Source: Locusta migratoria (Eukaryota > Arthropoda > Insecta > Orthoptera > Acrididae). From it: 64,000 nucleotides of DNA. The position numbers and the translations under genes are program-made. Shown in pieces: positions 32,714-43,649 of this stretch. Below the pieces are notes generated by a model. The model made no database searches. It was not told where the DNA came from and was given only the letters and a program-made list of their open reading frames with translations. The DNA lies in the NCBI GenBank assembly GCA_026315105.1, contig CM048753.1, forward strand, positions 72,952,147 to 73,016,146, written 5' to 3'. Every line of letters starts with the position of its first letter. The first letter of the stretch is position 1.

Positions 32714-33180
32714 TGTGGTGTCGCACAAGTACAAAGAGCGCGCCACCTACTTTCGCCGCGCGCCGCCATGCACGCACGGCGCGGCGTTCTTACGACGACA
32801 GCCACGAGCGCCCTCTGCTGCAACCCCGCTCGTGGCCACCGCTGAACGACATCGTTCACTTGGGACTGAGTTAGGAACCAGTAAAGACTTCGGAATCCGA
32901 TAGGCACCAGTGAAGACTTGGCTATCAGTTAGGCACTAGGCAGGACTCTAGCTCAACTATGTATCAACATTCTGCAGTACTATGTAAAAGTTAAGTTGTA
33001 TAAATTCTGTGCAATATATATCTCGTTCTAATTTACTCTAGTGTTTCTAGTTTCTGGCTGCTCCTCTCCGTACCTGCACCAGCGTGCTATCTTTATTCCT
33101 GTGTATGTCTCATTCCACTCGGCCACCGACACCTACAACGGAACGAGACACAAAAGCGGCGACGAGGCTGGGACACAAAA
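32714..33180 (+). mobile_element. Element K (solo-LTR-like), copy 3
   Basis: 467 bp from TGTGGTGTCGCACAAGT to GGGACACAAAA, flanked by TCAAC and TTAAC (4/5). Internal TATATATCTCG and CTAGTTTCTGG words are common to all copies. Confidence 0.82.
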
Positions 33181-33185
33181 TTAAC

Positions 33186-33488
33186 AATCCGAAGATTGGT
33201 TTGAACACCACAGTGCTTTACTAGGCATGGTCCTGTTTGGAGGTGGTATGCCGTTGCCTTCCTCCGACCTTCGAACTGACTTACCCAGCCAGTTATAGGG
33301 GGACCTACAGTTTAACGTGGGTTCCGAACCACGGTGCTACTCGGTATTTTTCACATGAGCATATACTGCCAGAGGTGAAAGAAGTGGAAAGTGACAGATA
33401 AAAATCCTAGGACCTGGTGGGGATCGAACCCGCGACCTTTGGATTTGTAGTCTGACAATCTACCACTGTGCTATCGAGGCGCACTACA
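33186..33488 (-). mobile_element. tRNA-derived SINE, further family
   Basis: The minus strand shows GATAGCACAGTGGTAGA (A box) and GGGTTCGATCCCCACCAGG (B box). A long non-tRNA tail runs down to about 33190. Only this copy in the window. Confidence 0.7.
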
Positions 33489-33533
33489 TTACAGATATAT
33501 TTGTGAAAAGAGTGATTACTTAACGAGTATAAC

Positions 33534-34611
33534 ACAGCTTGCCCTTTATTCACATGAAGTGTTAAGTGCCATCGACAAGGGATCTCAAATCGATTCCATA
33601 TTTCTGGATTTCCGGAAGGCTTTTGATACTGTACCCCACAAGCGGCTTCTAATGAAATTGCGTGCTTATGGAATATCTCCCCAATTGTGCGATTGGATTC
33701 ACGATTTCCTATCAGAAAGGACACAGTTCGTTGTAATTGACGGTAAGTCATCGAGTAAAACAGAAGTGATATCTGGCGTTCCACAGGGAAGCGTTATTGG
33801 TCCCCTACTCTTCCTCGTGTTTATAAACGATTTAGGAGATAATCTGAATAGCTCCCTTAGACTGTTCGCGGATGATGCTGTCGTTTATCGGTTAGTGAAG
33901 TCAACAGAGGATCAAAAGCAACTGCAAAGCGATTTAGACAAAATTTCTACATGGTGCGAAAATTGGCAATTGACACTAAATAAAGAAAAGTGTGAGGTAA
34001 TACACATGACCACTAAAAGAAATCCGCTGAACTTCAATTACGCGATAAATCAGTCAAACCTTAAGGTCGTAAATTCTACCAAATACCTAGGAGTTACAAT
34101 TACGAACAACTTTGACTGGAGAGAACACATAGAAAATATTGTGGGGAAGGCGAACCAAAGGTTACGTTTCATTGGCAGAACGCTTAGACGATGCACCAGC
34201 TCCACCAAAGAGACTGCCTACATCACACTTGTGCGTCCTCTCTTGGAGTACTGTTGCCCCTTGTGGGACCGTCACCAGGTGGGACTGACGGAAGATATTA
34301 AGAAGGTTCAGAGAAGGGCAGCTCGTTTTGTTTTATCACGTTACGGGGGGAAAAGCGTCACGGAAATGTTGCACGAATTGGGGTGGAAATCATTAAAAGA
34401 AAGACGTTATTCATTGCGGCGTGATCTGTTTGCGAAGTTTCAATCACCGACTTTTAGTTCTGAATGTGAAAATATTTTGCTAGCACCCACCTACTTAGGG
34501 AGAAATGACCATCCCAATAAAATAAGAGAAATCAGATCGAAAACGGAACGATTCAGGTGTTCTTTCATCCCGCGCGCTATTAGAGAATGGAACGGTAGAG
34601 AACAGTTATGA
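33534..34611 (+). CDS. LINE-J reverse transcriptase and C-terminus, intact frame
   Basis: The longest uninterrupted frame in the window, about 358 codons including the part upstream of the GTG at 33559. It opens with QLALYSHEVLSAIDKGS, so the insertion is 5' truncated within the RT fingers. RT motifs follow in order: A (FLDFRKAFDTVPHKRLL), B (SGVPQGSVIGPLLFLVFIND), C (LFADDAVVY), D (LNKEKCEVIHM) and E (KYLGVTI). The thumb has RRAARFVLSRY and the C-terminus ends WNGREQL. All catalytic Asp residues are present. The element's endonuclease and ORF1 are missing. Assigned to the jockey/CR1 superfamily by motif pattern; exact clade uncertain. Confidence 0.9.
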
Positions 34612-34690
34612 AGGTGGTTAATGAACCCTCTGCCAGGCACTTAAATGTGATTTGCAGAGTATCGATGTAGATGTAGATGTAGATAAGAAA
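34612..34690 (+). mobile_element. LINE-J 3' UTR with GATGTA tail
   Basis: CCAGGCACTTAAATGTGATT followed by three GATGTA repeats. The same 3' tail recurs at 10.6, 16.5, 48.0 and 61.5 kb. Confidence 0.85.
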
Positions 34691-34699
34691 CATGTGGAA

Positions 34700-34890
34700 T
34701 TGAAGCCGCGGCGGAGCCCATTGAGACGCTATGCTACGATGCGCGAGGTCGTTCCCCGTCGGGAGTTCGGATCTCCCCTAGGGCATGGATGTTTCTGTCG
34801 TCTTTAGTATTAGCTAGTTCATAAGTAGTTTGTAAGTTTAGCGGCTGATGACCCCGCAGTTAAGTCCCATAAGCTTAACAAACATTGAAA
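34700..34890 (+). mobile_element. SINE-A, divergent copy
   Basis: GGAGTTCGGATCTCCCC B box, GGGCATGGATGTTT and the CTGATGACCCCGCAGTTAAG tail. The head is strongly mutated. C-rich DNA follows to about 34985. Confidence 0.82.
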
Positions 34891-34999
34891 TTTTTTTCTC
34901 CCATTTTGGCGCCCCCTGAAATCTGCGCCCGGGGCAGCTTGCCCCTCTTGCCCCCTCCCCCCCCCCCGCCCCCCGTAGATCCGTCCCTGCTTCCCAGTC

Positions 35000-35350
35000 C
35001 CATCGACCGAACAGAGCAGCCACAGCTTGCGCTGTATGCGTCCGCGCATTGTCGTGCTGAATGGTGGCTGGGTTGCACAGAAAGTGTTGCCGCTTCTTTC
35101 CAAAAACTAGTCGCAAGTGATGCTCCGAAAACGAGCAGAATGCTGTACATTGACGGTCTGTGGTGGAGGAACGTAAGTCGTTAGGATAACACCATCGCAG
35201 TCGTACCCGTCAATCGCCAGAACTTTCACCATACTGACGTACTTTCGACTTTCGCGGTAACCCGTAATGACGCCATTTATTGTATTGGCGTTTCAGATTT
35301 TGGTCGTGCGATGTGGCATATGTTTCATCCAGTGTTATGATACCTTAGAT
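35000..35350 (-). pseudogene. mariner-type transposase fragment
   Basis: Minus-strand frames give ITLDETYATSHDQNLKRQYN then KWRHYGLPRKSKV, VLAIDGYDCDGVILTTYVPP and, after a frameshift, ATIQHDNARTHTAQAV. These match the first catalytic Asp region (DET) and second (HDN) of mariner DDE transposases. The third Asp region is lost into C-rich DNA at 34.9 kb. Confidence 0.78.
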
Positions 35351-35444
35351 GACTCCTTTGATTGTGCACACGCTGGTGAAGTGGGACAGGCGATTCCATA
35401 TACTCGGAAGTCAGGTAGGTAAGTCAACAAATTCTACTATCAGT

Positions 35445-35641
35445 GCCGGCCGCGGTGGCCGAGGGGACTAAGGCGCTCCAGTCGCGGTCTGCACGGCCAC
35501 TACGGTCGGGGGTTCCAATCCCCCCTCGGGCATGGATATTTGTGCCGTCCTAGTTCGTAAGTAGTTCATAAGTAGTTTGTAAGTTTAGGGACTGATGACC
35601 CCGTAGTTAAGTCCCATAGACTATACAAACATTTGAACATG
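35445..35641 (+). mobile_element. SINE-A, full length
   Basis: Complete head and tail. Short duplication TCAGT at 35440-35444 and 35642-35646. Confidence 0.93.
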
Positions 35642-35646
35642 TCAGT

Positions 35647-36114
35647 AATAGATTCCGTTCCATATTTTCTCCACAACAGTGTTTTTGAATTGCAGTGTAA
35701 TACATGTAGAAAAGTCATGGTACTATGTATTAATTAACGCTTGCAGATCTGAACATGACGACTTAGTTTTTCGAAACCGGTTATCTAGATGTAAAAAATT
35801 CACCAAGTGATCTTGACATACACGACGGGGAGTTGGAAAATAAGTTTCCTCTGTCGACTGTGGGCATAGCTGTGCATGACAGGATAAAAATAGATTGAGA
35901 CATTAAATATAACACATATCTTCATTTTTCTACATAATTCCCAAGTACATAGGCACATTTTTCTAACCGTTTTATAATTTGCTAAAAGCTGTCCAGGTAA
36001 AAAAAATCTGGGCCTTCTTTGCGGAAGAAGAGTTTAATGGCTATGACGAAACATGGCACAGCAGGTAAACGCACATGTGCAAACTCCACTACACCATTGG
36101 GTAAGGTCGGCCAT
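35647..36114. other. no gene; possible Penelope-end-like motif
   Basis: Near 35750-35790, CATGACGACTTAGTTTTTCG followed by AAACCGGTTATCTAG resembles the end motifs of Penelope-like elements. Nothing else. Confidence 0.25.
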
Positions 36115-36325
36115 GAATATGGCAATGATTCTCTGTTTCCGATTGTGACGAGGGGTGAAACGTCGGTCCACCATTACAAGCCCGAATCGAAGGCCACATC
36201 CATGGAGTGGAAACATCCGTCATCACCTGTCCTAAAGAAGTTCAAAACTACTCCGTCTGCAGGTAAAGTGCTACGCACCGTTTTCTGTAAGGCAACGCTT
36301 CTTCCGTATGCAACGCCCTGAATTT
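36115..36325 (+). pseudogene. mariner-type transposase fragment, plus strand
   Basis: The frame reads IVTRGETSVHHYKPESKATS then MEWKHPSSPVLKKFKTTPSA and GKV. This is the block around the first catalytic Asp of mariner transposases. The usual VTGDETWVHH is VTRGETSVHH, so that Asp is lost. A different mariner lineage from 35.0-35.35 kb. Confidence 0.82.
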
Positions 36326-36389
36326 TTTCTGGAAGGCCTTGTTAAGCTCACAAAGTGGTATAACACATGTCTCAATGTACTTGGAAGAT

Positions 36390-36705
36390 TCCAGAATGAA
36401 ACTTGCACTCTGCAGCGGAGTGTGCGCTGATATGAAACTTCCTGGCAGATTAAAATTGTGTGCCGGAACCGGGACTCGAACCTGGGACCTTTCCCTTTCG
36501 CGGGCAAGCGCACTACCGACTGTGCTATCCCGACACGACTCACGATGCCGCCTCACAACTTTACTTCCGCCAGTTGTGAGGCGGCATCGTGAGTCGTGTC
36601 GGGATAGCACAGTCGGAAGTGCGCTTGCCCGCGAAAGGCAAAGGTCCCAGGTTTGAGTCCCGGTTCCGGCACACAATTTTAATCTACCAAGAAGTTTCTT
36701 ACTTG
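36390..36705. mobile_element. Foldback of a tRNA-derived SINE
   Basis: Inverted arms around 36566: 36441-36555 pairs with 36577-36691. Each arm holds a tRNA-like unit with GGATAGCACAGTCGG.AGTGCG (A box) and GGTT.GAGTCCCGGTTCC (B box). The loop is CTTTACTTCCGCCA. The outer CTCTGCAGCGGAGTGTGCGC belongs to the same repeat. Confidence 0.8.
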
Positions 36706-36739
36706 GAAGTTATTAAAAAAAAAAAAAAAAAAGATACTT

Positions 36740-37385
36740 GGTGATCAAAAAGTCAGAATAAATTTGTAAACTTAATAAATAACGGAATAATGTAGATAGA
36801 GAGGTAAAAATTGATACATAGGCTGGGAATGGCCTGGAGTGTTATTAGGAAAAACAAGTTTAAAAAATGAGGGAGTAAAAACATTAATGACAAGCTTTCA
36901 CTACTAAACTTCTTCTTGGTCATAGGTTTTACCCTCGATTAATCTGGTGTTGAATGTTTCGGTAACGGTGTATGCACCGGTGCTGTAATACAGTTGTTTA
37001 AACAAGACTGGCATTCAAGTGAATCTTCCGATCGGAACTGATAGTGCCTCACCATAACTCCGGACATGCTTTACAGTGCTGTTCACAACATTTCTCGAGT
37101 ACAGCTACTGTTGAGGAATGATGGTCAACATATTGAGTATTTGCTTTGTCTTAATTTGTTCTACTAATTATTGCTATTCTGATCAGTTAAAGCGCCATCT
37201 GTCGGATAGTTTTTTTTAAATTTTATCCTATTTTTTTTTATTTATTATTATTATTTTTTTTTTTTTATTTTCTGCTGTATTAAAACGGCGTGCCATTGCA
37301 ATCATGTCTGTAAATTTTTACCTCTCTATCTACTTTATTCCGTGATTTACTAGTTTCTCAAATTTATACTGACTTTTTGATCACC
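36740..37385. mobile_element. Long-TIR DNA element, 646 bp
   Basis: About 80-bp ends, GGTGATCAAAAAGTCAG plus TAGATAGAGAGGTAAAAATT, inverted at 37305-37385. A single end recurs at 45982. The interior is T-rich and non-coding. Confidence 0.85.
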
Positions 37386-37741
37386 CGGTTTGTCTTATCT
37401 TTAATTTTTTTCCTTTCATATATAAGTCTCACCACAGTTGACAGAAGAAACGTATTTTCCAACTTCCCATCGTATATTTCTAAACAATTAACTATGAGTA
37501 TGTTTTATATCTTATATTTTAGTTTACCCCTCTAATATTGTATTTGTTAAGCATTATTATCAGCTTCAATTGTCTACAGATCGCCATTTAATATGGTCGC
37601 AACCGCTTACCAATAAGTATATCGTCAATTGCAATCTTGGCTGATTTTATAACGAAATCACTCTACTCACTGTTATCTTCAAAAGCTTTCAAAAGTACTC
37701 TATATTTTATTTAGGTTGTTTACCGTAGTACGTAATGAAAT
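37386..37741. other. AT-rich, nothing recognised
   Basis: No frame or repeat signal supported. Confidence 0.5.
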
Positions 37742-37759
37742 TTGTTGTTGTTATGGTCT

Positions 37760-38540
37760 TCAGTCCGGAGACTGGTTTGATGCAGCTCTCCACCCTACTC
37801 TATCCTGAGCAAGCCTTTTCATCTCCTCATAAGAACGGCAACCCATATCCACTTGAATCTGCTTACTATACGCGTCTCTTGGCCTCCCTCTGCGATTTTT
37901 ACCCCACACACTTCCCTCCAATGCTAAATTTACGATTCCTCGATGTCTAAGAATGTGTCCTACCAAGCGATCCCTTCTTTTAGTTAGGGTATGCCAAAAA
38001 TTCATTTTCTCACCAATTCTGTTCAGTACCTCTTCATTGGTTATGCGATCTACCCACCTAATCTTCAGCATTCTTCTGTAGCACCACATTTCAAAAGCCT
38101 CTATTCTCTTCCTGTCCGCACTGCTTATCGTCCATGTTTCACTCCCGTACAAGGCAACACTCCACACAAATGCCTTCAGAAAAGACTTCCTTACACTTAA
38201 ATTAATGTTCGATGTTATCAAATTTCTCTTTTTCAAAAATGCTTTTCTTCCCATTGCCATTCTGCATTTTATATCCTCTGTACTGCGACCATCACATGTT
38301 ATTTTACTACCCAAGTAACAAAACTCATCTACCACCTTCATTGTTTCGTTACCTAATCTAATTCCTTCAGCATCGCCCGATTTTCTAAGACCGCATTCCA
38401 TTATTTTTGTTTTGCTCTTGTTAATGTTCATTTTATACGCTCTCTTCAACACACTGTCCATTCCATTCAACTGCTCTTCCAGGTCCTTTGCTGTCTCTGA
38501 CAGAATTACAATGTCATCAGCAAAACGCAATGTTTTTACT
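37760..38540 (-). CDS. RTE-type LINE, intact 3' half of ORF2
   Basis: A 256-codon minus-strand frame without stops starts inside RT motif C (LRFADDIVILSETAKDLEEQ). It runs through NINKSKTKIMECGLRKSG, EFCYLGSKITCDGRSTEDIK, YGSETWTISSADRKRIEAF, MLKIRWVDRITNEEVLNRIG and RRDRLVGHILRHRGIVNLAL to the C-terminal RAASNQSPD. The 5' truncation lies just upstream of the active site, so no working RT could be made. The 3' UTR is short and ends in GTT repeats at 37742. Best-preserved RTE copy in the window. Confidence 0.88.
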
Positions 38541-39070
38541 GTGTAACAAATCGATTCTCAATTTAAGAAGACCGTCGTACAATTCAGTTTATATGAAATG
38601 TTTGTCACAAAATATACTGTACAGCTTTTAGTAAAATACGAAAAGGGTTAACAGCACTGTGTTACTCATATCTCGTGGAAAAAAATAACATACTGTCAAG
38701 AGTACTTAGCTACATCGCATTTGCGAGGATGCTACACAGAAATCAATCACATATGAATGTTTTAATATGAGCTTGGAATGCAGCAGAGAATTAAATTTGA
38801 ATCCGATATCGGACATTCAGATTCCAGCGACTTGCTGACTCCAATTAAAAACATTCGCTATATAGGACTGTTCGCAAGTATCGAATATACATATACACAC
38901 CCGCTACATTCCGAGAAGTCATAAAGCGCAGTCCGCCATCCCTTTATTTCGATTCAGGATACCTATGTCTTTTTGGCCCACTTTAGGTTACGATAGTAAC
39001 ACTAAAAGTGGGCCTTTGCGATCGTCTATTGACAGCTCGGAATTTAAATGAAAATAACGGCTTAACCATC
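38541..39070. other. no gene recognised
   Basis: AT-rich to mixed DNA, nothing supported. Confidence 0.5.
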
Positions 39071-39792
39071 CATCTGACACGAAAATTGAATAACCGAATT
39101 TGTAGAGGAGAAAATTCTCCACAACTTTGCTCTCTTATGTTTTTTTTTTTCATATCTGTTGTCGTTTCAGAGACATTTGCAAAAATAACGACGATTTTGG
39201 GATGTATGTCTGTCTGTCCGTAACGTGTTCCCTGTTTTTAAGACGAACCGTTCAACCGATCAACACCAAATTTTGCACGCATAATTGTAGGCCGCCAGAG
39301 ACTACAACCTCCCTTTTTCAAATTTATCGAAAAAAATTGGCTAGAAATACCAAAAAAAGCCGTTTGTAATACAATTGTAATTGCAACTGCAAACAAACCG
39401 CTCATCTGACACGAAGATTGAATAGCCTAATTGGTAGAGGGGAAAATTCTCTACAAATTTGCTCTATTATGTTTTTTTTTCATATCTTGCATCGTTGCAG
39501 AGATATTTACAAAAATAACGGCGATTTGATGATGTATGTCTGGCAGTAACGTGGTCCCAATTTTTAAGAGGAACCCGTTCAACCGATCGGCACCAAATTT
39601 TACAGACATAATTGGTGGCTACCAGAGACCAGAACCTCGCTCTTTGAAATATTTCTACGAGAAATACGTTAGTAATACCAAAAAATGCAGTTTGTAATGT
39701 AATTTTAATTGCAAATAAACTGTTCCTCTGACTCGAAAACTGAGTAAACGAATTAGTAGAGGAGAAACTTCTTTACAACTTTGTTCCCTTAC

Positions 39793-39847
<55 letters not shown>

Positions 39848-39905
39848 CATATCTCGTATAGTTTGAGAGATATTTGCAAAAATAACGGAGTTTTGACACC
39901 CTCCA
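39071..39905 (+). repeat. ~325-bp tandem repeat, about 2.5 units
   Basis: Units start at 39071, 39403 and 39725 with C.TCTGACACGAA. Each contains GTAGAGGAGAAA, a T-run and TTGCAAAAATAACG; the first two also share GTTCAACCGATC. The T-run of the third unit is expanded to about 52 T (39796-39847). Confidence 0.9.
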
Positions 39906-40276
39906 TTAAATTAACGAAAACCAGCCGTTCGCAGATGTCACGTGACATTCCTCGCCCAGAAATGTCTTTGGCATACGCCATCTTGCGTCGCGTATTTGAT
40001 GATTTTCTTATTGTAACTTACACGTTTTCATTTCAAAGCAATGGCGCACTGAAGAATTAACAAAAAGACGTCGTTCTTCGTTCGATAAATGATAATCTAT
40101 TGTCTACAAATGCCATATTACCATCATTTAACAAAGGCCAGCAATAGTACGAGATTAAAGAACGCAATTCCTAAATGTTAGCTGTAGCGTAGTGGACAAT
40201 GTGATGGGCTGTGACGATGAAGGTGGTTCGGAACCCGCCAGTACACAATTGTTTTTCCTTTTTTTTATTAATTAAC
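39906..40276 (+). mobile_element. tRNA-derived SINE relic at 40180-40256
   Basis: TAGCGTAGTGG (A box) and GGTGGTTCGGAACCCGCC (B box) with a T-rich end. The preceding 39906-40179 shows nothing. Confidence 0.5.
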
Positions 40277-40430
40277 TAGCTGCTACCCGCAGTGTTACCC
40301 GCGGTTCAATAGTCAGACATTAAAGTGACAAGAAAGGGCATAAATAACTACATGACTGTTTGCGACATTGTTAGCACGGAATATATAATTGTCTTGGAAC
40401 GGATGGAGAGCCAAAAATCTATTGCAATAC

Positions 40431-40627
40431 GCCGGCCGCGGTGGCCGGGGGGACTGAGACGCTCCAGTCACGGTCTGCACGGCCACTACGGTCGGGAGTT
40501 CGAGTCCCCCCTCGGGCATAGATATTTGTGCCGTCTTTACTATTAGCTAGTTCGTAAGTAGTTTGTAAGTTTAGGGACTGATGACCCCGTAGTTAAGTCC
40601 CTTAAGCTTAACAAAAATTTGAACATT
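40431..40627 (+). mobile_element. SINE-A, full length
   Basis: Flanked by TATTGCAATAC (40420-40430) and TATAGCAATAC (40628-40638), 10/11. Confidence 0.94.
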
Positions 40628-40639
40628 TATAGCAATACG

Positions 40640-40970
40640 TCCCTGTAAACGACGTTTCGAGACTTCTTGTTCTCCGAGTATACGTAGAGATTTGTAGCTC
40701 TCGATACACGGGAGCAACAACAGCATGTCGGCGTGCGTCTGCTGCTTCGGCTGTCTCAGAAACACGCAGAGACGTACTGCGTACAGCGTTCTGCCGACGC
40801 CGATCATCAGCTTGCGCAGCGGTTTCAGCAGCTCCAACTACTGCCTGCCGCTCCGCCTGCCTAATTTTCCGCTCTTCAGCATCTGTAGGCGATTGTTGCT
40901 GTCTGGCTATCTTCATAGCTCGAGCGCGTTTAGAGCTCCGAGATAGATTTGACTTGCGTCTGCTAGGCAT
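40640..40970 (-). pseudogene. Helitron-associated N-terminal repeat-type frame
   Basis: From the ATG at 40970 the minus strand reads MPSRRKSNLSRSSKRARAMK, then Arg/Ala/Glu-rich segments such as SPTDAEERKIRQAERQA and SETAEAADARRHAVV, about 110 codons in all. Basic, short-repeat N-termini of this kind precede Helitron_like_N/Pif1-type proteins in arthropods. No helicase or HUH domain remains. It could instead be an unrelated basic low-complexity frame. Confidence 0.4.
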
Positions 40971-41111
40971 TAGAAACTTAAACAGTAATACCGAAAGTGA
41001 GGAAATGGTGTCGTAAAATATCCGACCAAATAACAAAATCTAGTAACTACAATAACAACAATACAGTAATCGAAAACAAATGCCAAGTAAAGGAACAAAA
41101 TAAACAGCCAA

Positions 41112-41205
41112 CCTAACGGAGGAAAGTAACGAAATAAACAACAAACCTAACGGAGAAAAGTAACGAAATAAAAAAGAAATCTAACGGAGAAACGAACTGT
41201 TGAGA
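41112..41205 (+). repeat. 34-bp tandem repeat, 2.8 units
   Basis: CTAACGGAG.AAAGTAACGA starts at 41112, 41146 and 41180. The surrounding 41000-41500 is AAC-rich and non-coding. Confidence 0.8.
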
Positions 41206-42135
41206 TCCTACGAATGCAAAGCGAACCAGCAAAAGAAACAACAAATTTAACGAATAAAGAAACTATCCTGATCCTATAAATACGAACTAAACGAAAGAAT
41301 GAAACAATAAATATAACAGGTAAACAAACCAACGTAGTCTTACAAACCAACGAAATCACCAGAGAAAGACTGAATGAGTGAAATCTAACCAGCAAAGTCA
41401 CGTCAATGCACTAAAAGCAAATGTTCGAATGCTATAAATAATCGAACTCACCAAAGAAACTATTATTCATTGAAATCCAAAGAATACAATTTTAAAGAAT
41501 TACGATAATATCACAATGTTGAACGTCTATAGTTGAAGGTGACAGTCCAATACACGTCATGGAAAACCAAGGAGAAAACAGCATTTAAGAACATGGATAA
41601 TATCACAATTGAATACACATTATACGTACTGAGAAATATTTTCACGGGTGTTATACCGTCTGCCATCTGTTGAGTGCATTTGCTACTACTTTCGTTGCAG
41701 TTTACGTACGCTATTTATACGTGGCAGTTCGCGCTTTGTACACAAAATAGGGCTTGGTATCTAGATCCCATTCTACACAAAACGTCAATGTTTTTTCTTG
41801 CCGTGGTACTTAGAGCATATGTTATTTAAAGTCTTCAATTTACGTAATACTTCCTTCATTTGTTACAACAAATGAGAATGAATGCGGCATAAACGCGAAC
41901 ATTCAGATTTCTTGTGTTTGTAATTATATGTCAGTTAAGCCGTTTTGGCAGTATCACAGAATCTTTTTGTATATTCGAAAGTAAAAAAGATGACAATAAC
42001 AAAGAAAAAAAATTTTACTATAGCAGGACACGAACAATTGCCCAAAATAATGGAAGTATATGACATGACGCGTTAACCCTCGCGACTAAAGGGTTTTTTT
42101 GTTTGTTTTTTTTTACCCTTTATTAACATATACTA
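41206..42135. other. unassigned interior of the composite
   Basis: No frames of note. A degenerate tRNA-like patch may lie at 42000-42095 on the minus strand. Confidence 0.35.
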
Positions 42136-42603
42136 TTTTGTGTCCCAGCCTCGCCGCCGCTTTTGTGTCTCGTTCCGTTGTAGGTGTCGGTGGCCGAGTG
42201 GAATGAGACCGACACAGAAATAAAGATAGCACGCTGGTGCAGGTACGGAGGGGAGCAGCCAGAACTAGAAACACTAGAGTAAATTAGAATGAGATATATA
42301 TTGCACAGAATTTATACAATACTTAACTTTTACATAGTACTGCAGAATGTTGATACCTAGTTGAGCTAGAGTCCTGCCTAGTGCCTAACTGATAGCCAAG
42401 TCTTCACTGGTGCCTATCGGATTCCGAAGTCTTTACTGGTTGCTATCTCAGTCCCAAGTGCACGATGTCTTTCCGTGGAGGCCACGAGCGGGGTTGCAGC
42501 AGAGGGCGCTCGTGGCTGTCGTCGTAAGAACGCCGCGCCGTGCGTGCATGGCGGCGTGCGGCGAAAGTAGGTGGCGCGCTCTTTGTACTTGTGCGACACC
42601 ACA
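42136..42603 (-). mobile_element. Element K (solo-LTR-like), copy 4
   Basis: 468 bp with a perfect 5-bp duplication TACTA (42131-42135 and 42604-42608). This copy fixes the ends as TGTGGTGTCG...GACACAAAA. Confidence 0.9.
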
Positions 42604-42835
42604 TACTACATAGCACCTCTGCTGTTGTATTAGAAGCTCCTTACAACCGTTACGTATTTCTATGGATATATTTCAAATAAATAACTTGTAATAAACATTT
42701 TGAAAAGTAGCCTATGCCCTAATCCAAGACATAAGAAATCTCTATATGAAATTTCATCTAAATCAGTGCTGCAGTTTTAGCGTGATGCGGTAACAAACTT
42801 TCTCATTTGTAATATGTATATGATATAGGATATTT

Positions 42836-43614
42836 TATTTTATTATTTTGATTATTATTTTGGTCCAAAATTTTTGCAAAAACGTATAAAACTACAAATC
42901 TAAAGTGGGCCGTAAAACATGTCAGTGCGATATTTTTTTATTTTTTTCTATTTTCGTGTGAAAAGAAACCGGAGAAGTACGGCAGATCGGAGCGTTCACT
43001 GTATAGGCAGAGTCCTGGCGAGCTTCCAGAAGCATCGGTCGTCTCTTATCACTTATCTCTGTGTAGCCGAGGCGACGAAGCGCACCGACGAGCATTCGTG
43101 TGTGTGTGTGTGTGTGTGTGTGTTTGTGTGTGTGGATGTGGTCCATGGCGGCTTGCGTTTGGAGAGAGGCGTAAACGGTGGGTAGAAAGAGAGAGAGAGA
43201 GAGGGATGCATTGTGTGGTAATGTAGGTGGCGGTGTCCTACAACAACAACAGACCGACCGACCGCTTCCCTGCGGCGGAAATTAAACACAGGACCGAAAC
43301 AAACAACGCCCATAAAACTTCGGCCCGAAGGCTTAATGGTCGGACATAGCCGGCAGCCAATACTCGCTTCCCGAGGCGGTGGCAAACGGAAGCGATTTGA
43401 GTGCTTCCTTTTTTATTCCCCCTAGCCTTTCATTTTTTTTTTTCTTCTTTCTCCTTTTTTGCGATTTCGCAGCGAAACTGAGGCTCTTTCGTTGCCGTAA
43501 TAGTCTTAACGAGATTTTAAAACTTGTACAGCCTAGTATCAATGCGCAACGAATGCTTAAGCACAGAATAAGGAGTATACAGAAAGAGAAAGGAAACTCC
43601 CGTTGCAGTCTGTC
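42836..43614. other. no gene; (TG)n and a GA-rich patch
   Basis: (TG/GT)n at 43098-43137, (GA)n at 43185-43204, then moderately GC-rich DNA to 43400. No supported frame. Confidence 0.5.
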
Positions 43615-43649
43615 GGGTGATTCTATTTACACTTCGGTAAAATCAGACG

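Larger units (their letters stand above)
40277..42835. mobile_element. Putative Helitron-like composite
   Basis: Starts with AGCTGCTACCCGCAGTGTTA and CCCGCGG. Ends near 42700-42835 with GAAATTTCATCTAAATCAGT and TTTTAGCGTGATGCGGTAAC. I associate both with the two ends of one widespread insect repeat type. In between are a SINE-A, a minus-strand frame of the type found in Helitron-encoded proteins, and element K copy 4. That these form one element is inference. Confidence 0.35.

Noticed and set aside
33413..33485. Possible tRNA gene on the minus strand
   Set aside because: A and B boxes are good, but the sequence continues into a long SINE tail and cloverleaf pairing is incomplete.
42000..42095. 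SINE-C-like tRNA relic on the minus strand
   Set aside because: Only a weak B-box-like word. The A box cannot be placed with confidence.
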